From Unio delphinus (taxonomy: Eukaryota; Mollusca; Bivalvia; Unionida; Unionidae), in NCBI GenBank assembly GCA_029339505.1, contig JAQISU010000033.1:4291001-4355000 (forward strand): a DNA stretch of 64,000 bases. Reading direction: 5' to 3'. Of this stretch, positions 63,282-64,000 are shown piece by piece. Position 1 is the first letter of the stretch; the number at the start of each line of letters is the position of its first letter. The translations under genes were made by a program, and so were the position numbers. The notes under the pieces are model-generated. The model worked only from the letters and a program-made list of their open reading frames with translations. It searched no databases and was not told where the DNA came from.

Positions 63282-64000
63282 GAATATTAAGATCAATCAA
63301 TCATACCACTCACAAATTGTGAAAGACTCAGTTTTAAGGTTTAATTAGATTTATCTGAGAAAATGCTTTAAAGGTCTGGGACCCCTGATGGCAGAAAATG
63401 ACCTTGAAAAAAATCCAGAAACAAACAGCCAGATTTACTACATCCAATTATAATTAAACTCCATCATGTTTGAACTCTATATATTCAATAGGTTGTCATG
63501 TGGCCCTAAACCAATGTAAACTGGAAATAATAGTGAAGGCTTTTTAAAAAGGTTTAAAAAAAACTGCAAATATCTTCTGTGACAATGTGTCCTAATAAAA
63601 AACAATTAGAAATCAACAAGAACATATCCACAGGATATCCATTGCTTAAAGGATGGTTACAAAACTTCTTTCCTTTTAAACAAAGTTGATTTGTTTCTTC
63701 TTCAAGTTATTTGGCACATTTATGCCAATATGGCACAGAACCAAACTAAGCAAGATCCCACTGATTCAAGTTTGTATGTTTTGAACATGAGGCATGTGTA
63801 AGACTCATAAATAAAGAGCCTCACCAGACTCAAATAGAACATGTAAGGGAAAACCACCACTTTTAGGGAAATGGCAGAATAAAATGTTACTTGACAAATA
63901 TCTCTGAGGGGACATCCTATAAAACTGCTAACAAAGCAAGTACCGGTAAATATCAAAGACACAATAAAGTACATTAGAACTGGTCTTAAAAGATTACTGC
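63282..64000. other. No gene seen
   Basis: AT-rich. Presumably still intronic for the receptor gene. An 84-residue hydrophobic minus frame (63720-63974) is unsupported. Confidence 0.5.

Noticed and set aside
60331..64000. Zinc-finger exon of the nuclear receptor
   Set aside because: Searched by eye for the paired-cysteine pattern on the minus strand; none found, so the exons are assumed to lie beyond the window.

Overview
This is a eukaryotic, animal window, most likely from a mollusc (perhaps a bivalve). The evidence is AT-rich DNA, many very long microsatellites, tRNA-derived SINEs with (AC)n tails, spliced exons with GT..AG borders, scattered copies of a CAAGGGAAATAACTC-like motif that I associate with molluscan genomes, and DNA transposons of the pogo/Tigger, hAT and TTAA-target types. 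The phylum call is inference from style; no species-level marker is present. Nothing looks bacterial: there are no operons or CRISPR arrays, and I found no convincing tRNA or rRNA gene.

Left part (about 1-23 kb) is accessory, repeat-built DNA. It is a mosaic of diverged copies of one interspersed family (Rpt-A, both orientations), a second short family (Rpt-B), SINE pieces, microsatellites and minisatellites. Set in it are two intronless, intact RBBP4/7-like WD40 genes in opposite orientation (5965-7107 minus; 20672-21874 plus). They lie in a 1.6-kb inverted duplication that also carries the promoter (TATA box and CCAAT motifs) and 3' flank, so they look like one retrogene copied later as DNA. 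The left copy has lost the N-terminal helix that canonical RBBP4 uses in its histone H4 pocket. Between them, 16.8-18.4 kb is a CpG-rich island of broken coding sequence of unknown, possibly viral or transposon, origin.

Middle (23-36.9 kb) has no convincing host gene. It holds a possible decayed transposase, a 37-bp-arm inverted repeat, minisatellites, SINE copies, and the 3' end of a non-LTR retrotransposon (35.9-36.4 kb) whose inverted relative lies at 19.6-20.1 kb.

Right part (36.9-60.3 kb) carries five minus-strand exons of one nuclear receptor gene: the end of the DNA-binding region (A-box), the hinge and the whole ligand-binding domain through the AF-2 helix and stop. All four junctions have consensus splice sites and matching phase. 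It is closest by eye to the NR3 group (estrogen-related receptor-like) but divergent. The zinc-finger exons are not between 60.3 and 64 kb, so the gene runs off the right edge. Its introns (0.3, 9.4, 7.4 and 5.4 kb) hold two hAT elements with perfect 8-bp target duplications, two pogo/Tigger-type elements (one with an intact ORF for only the DNA-binding half of the transposase), many same-strand SINEs and several minisatellites. A TTAA-flanked MITE lies at 62.7-63.3 kb.
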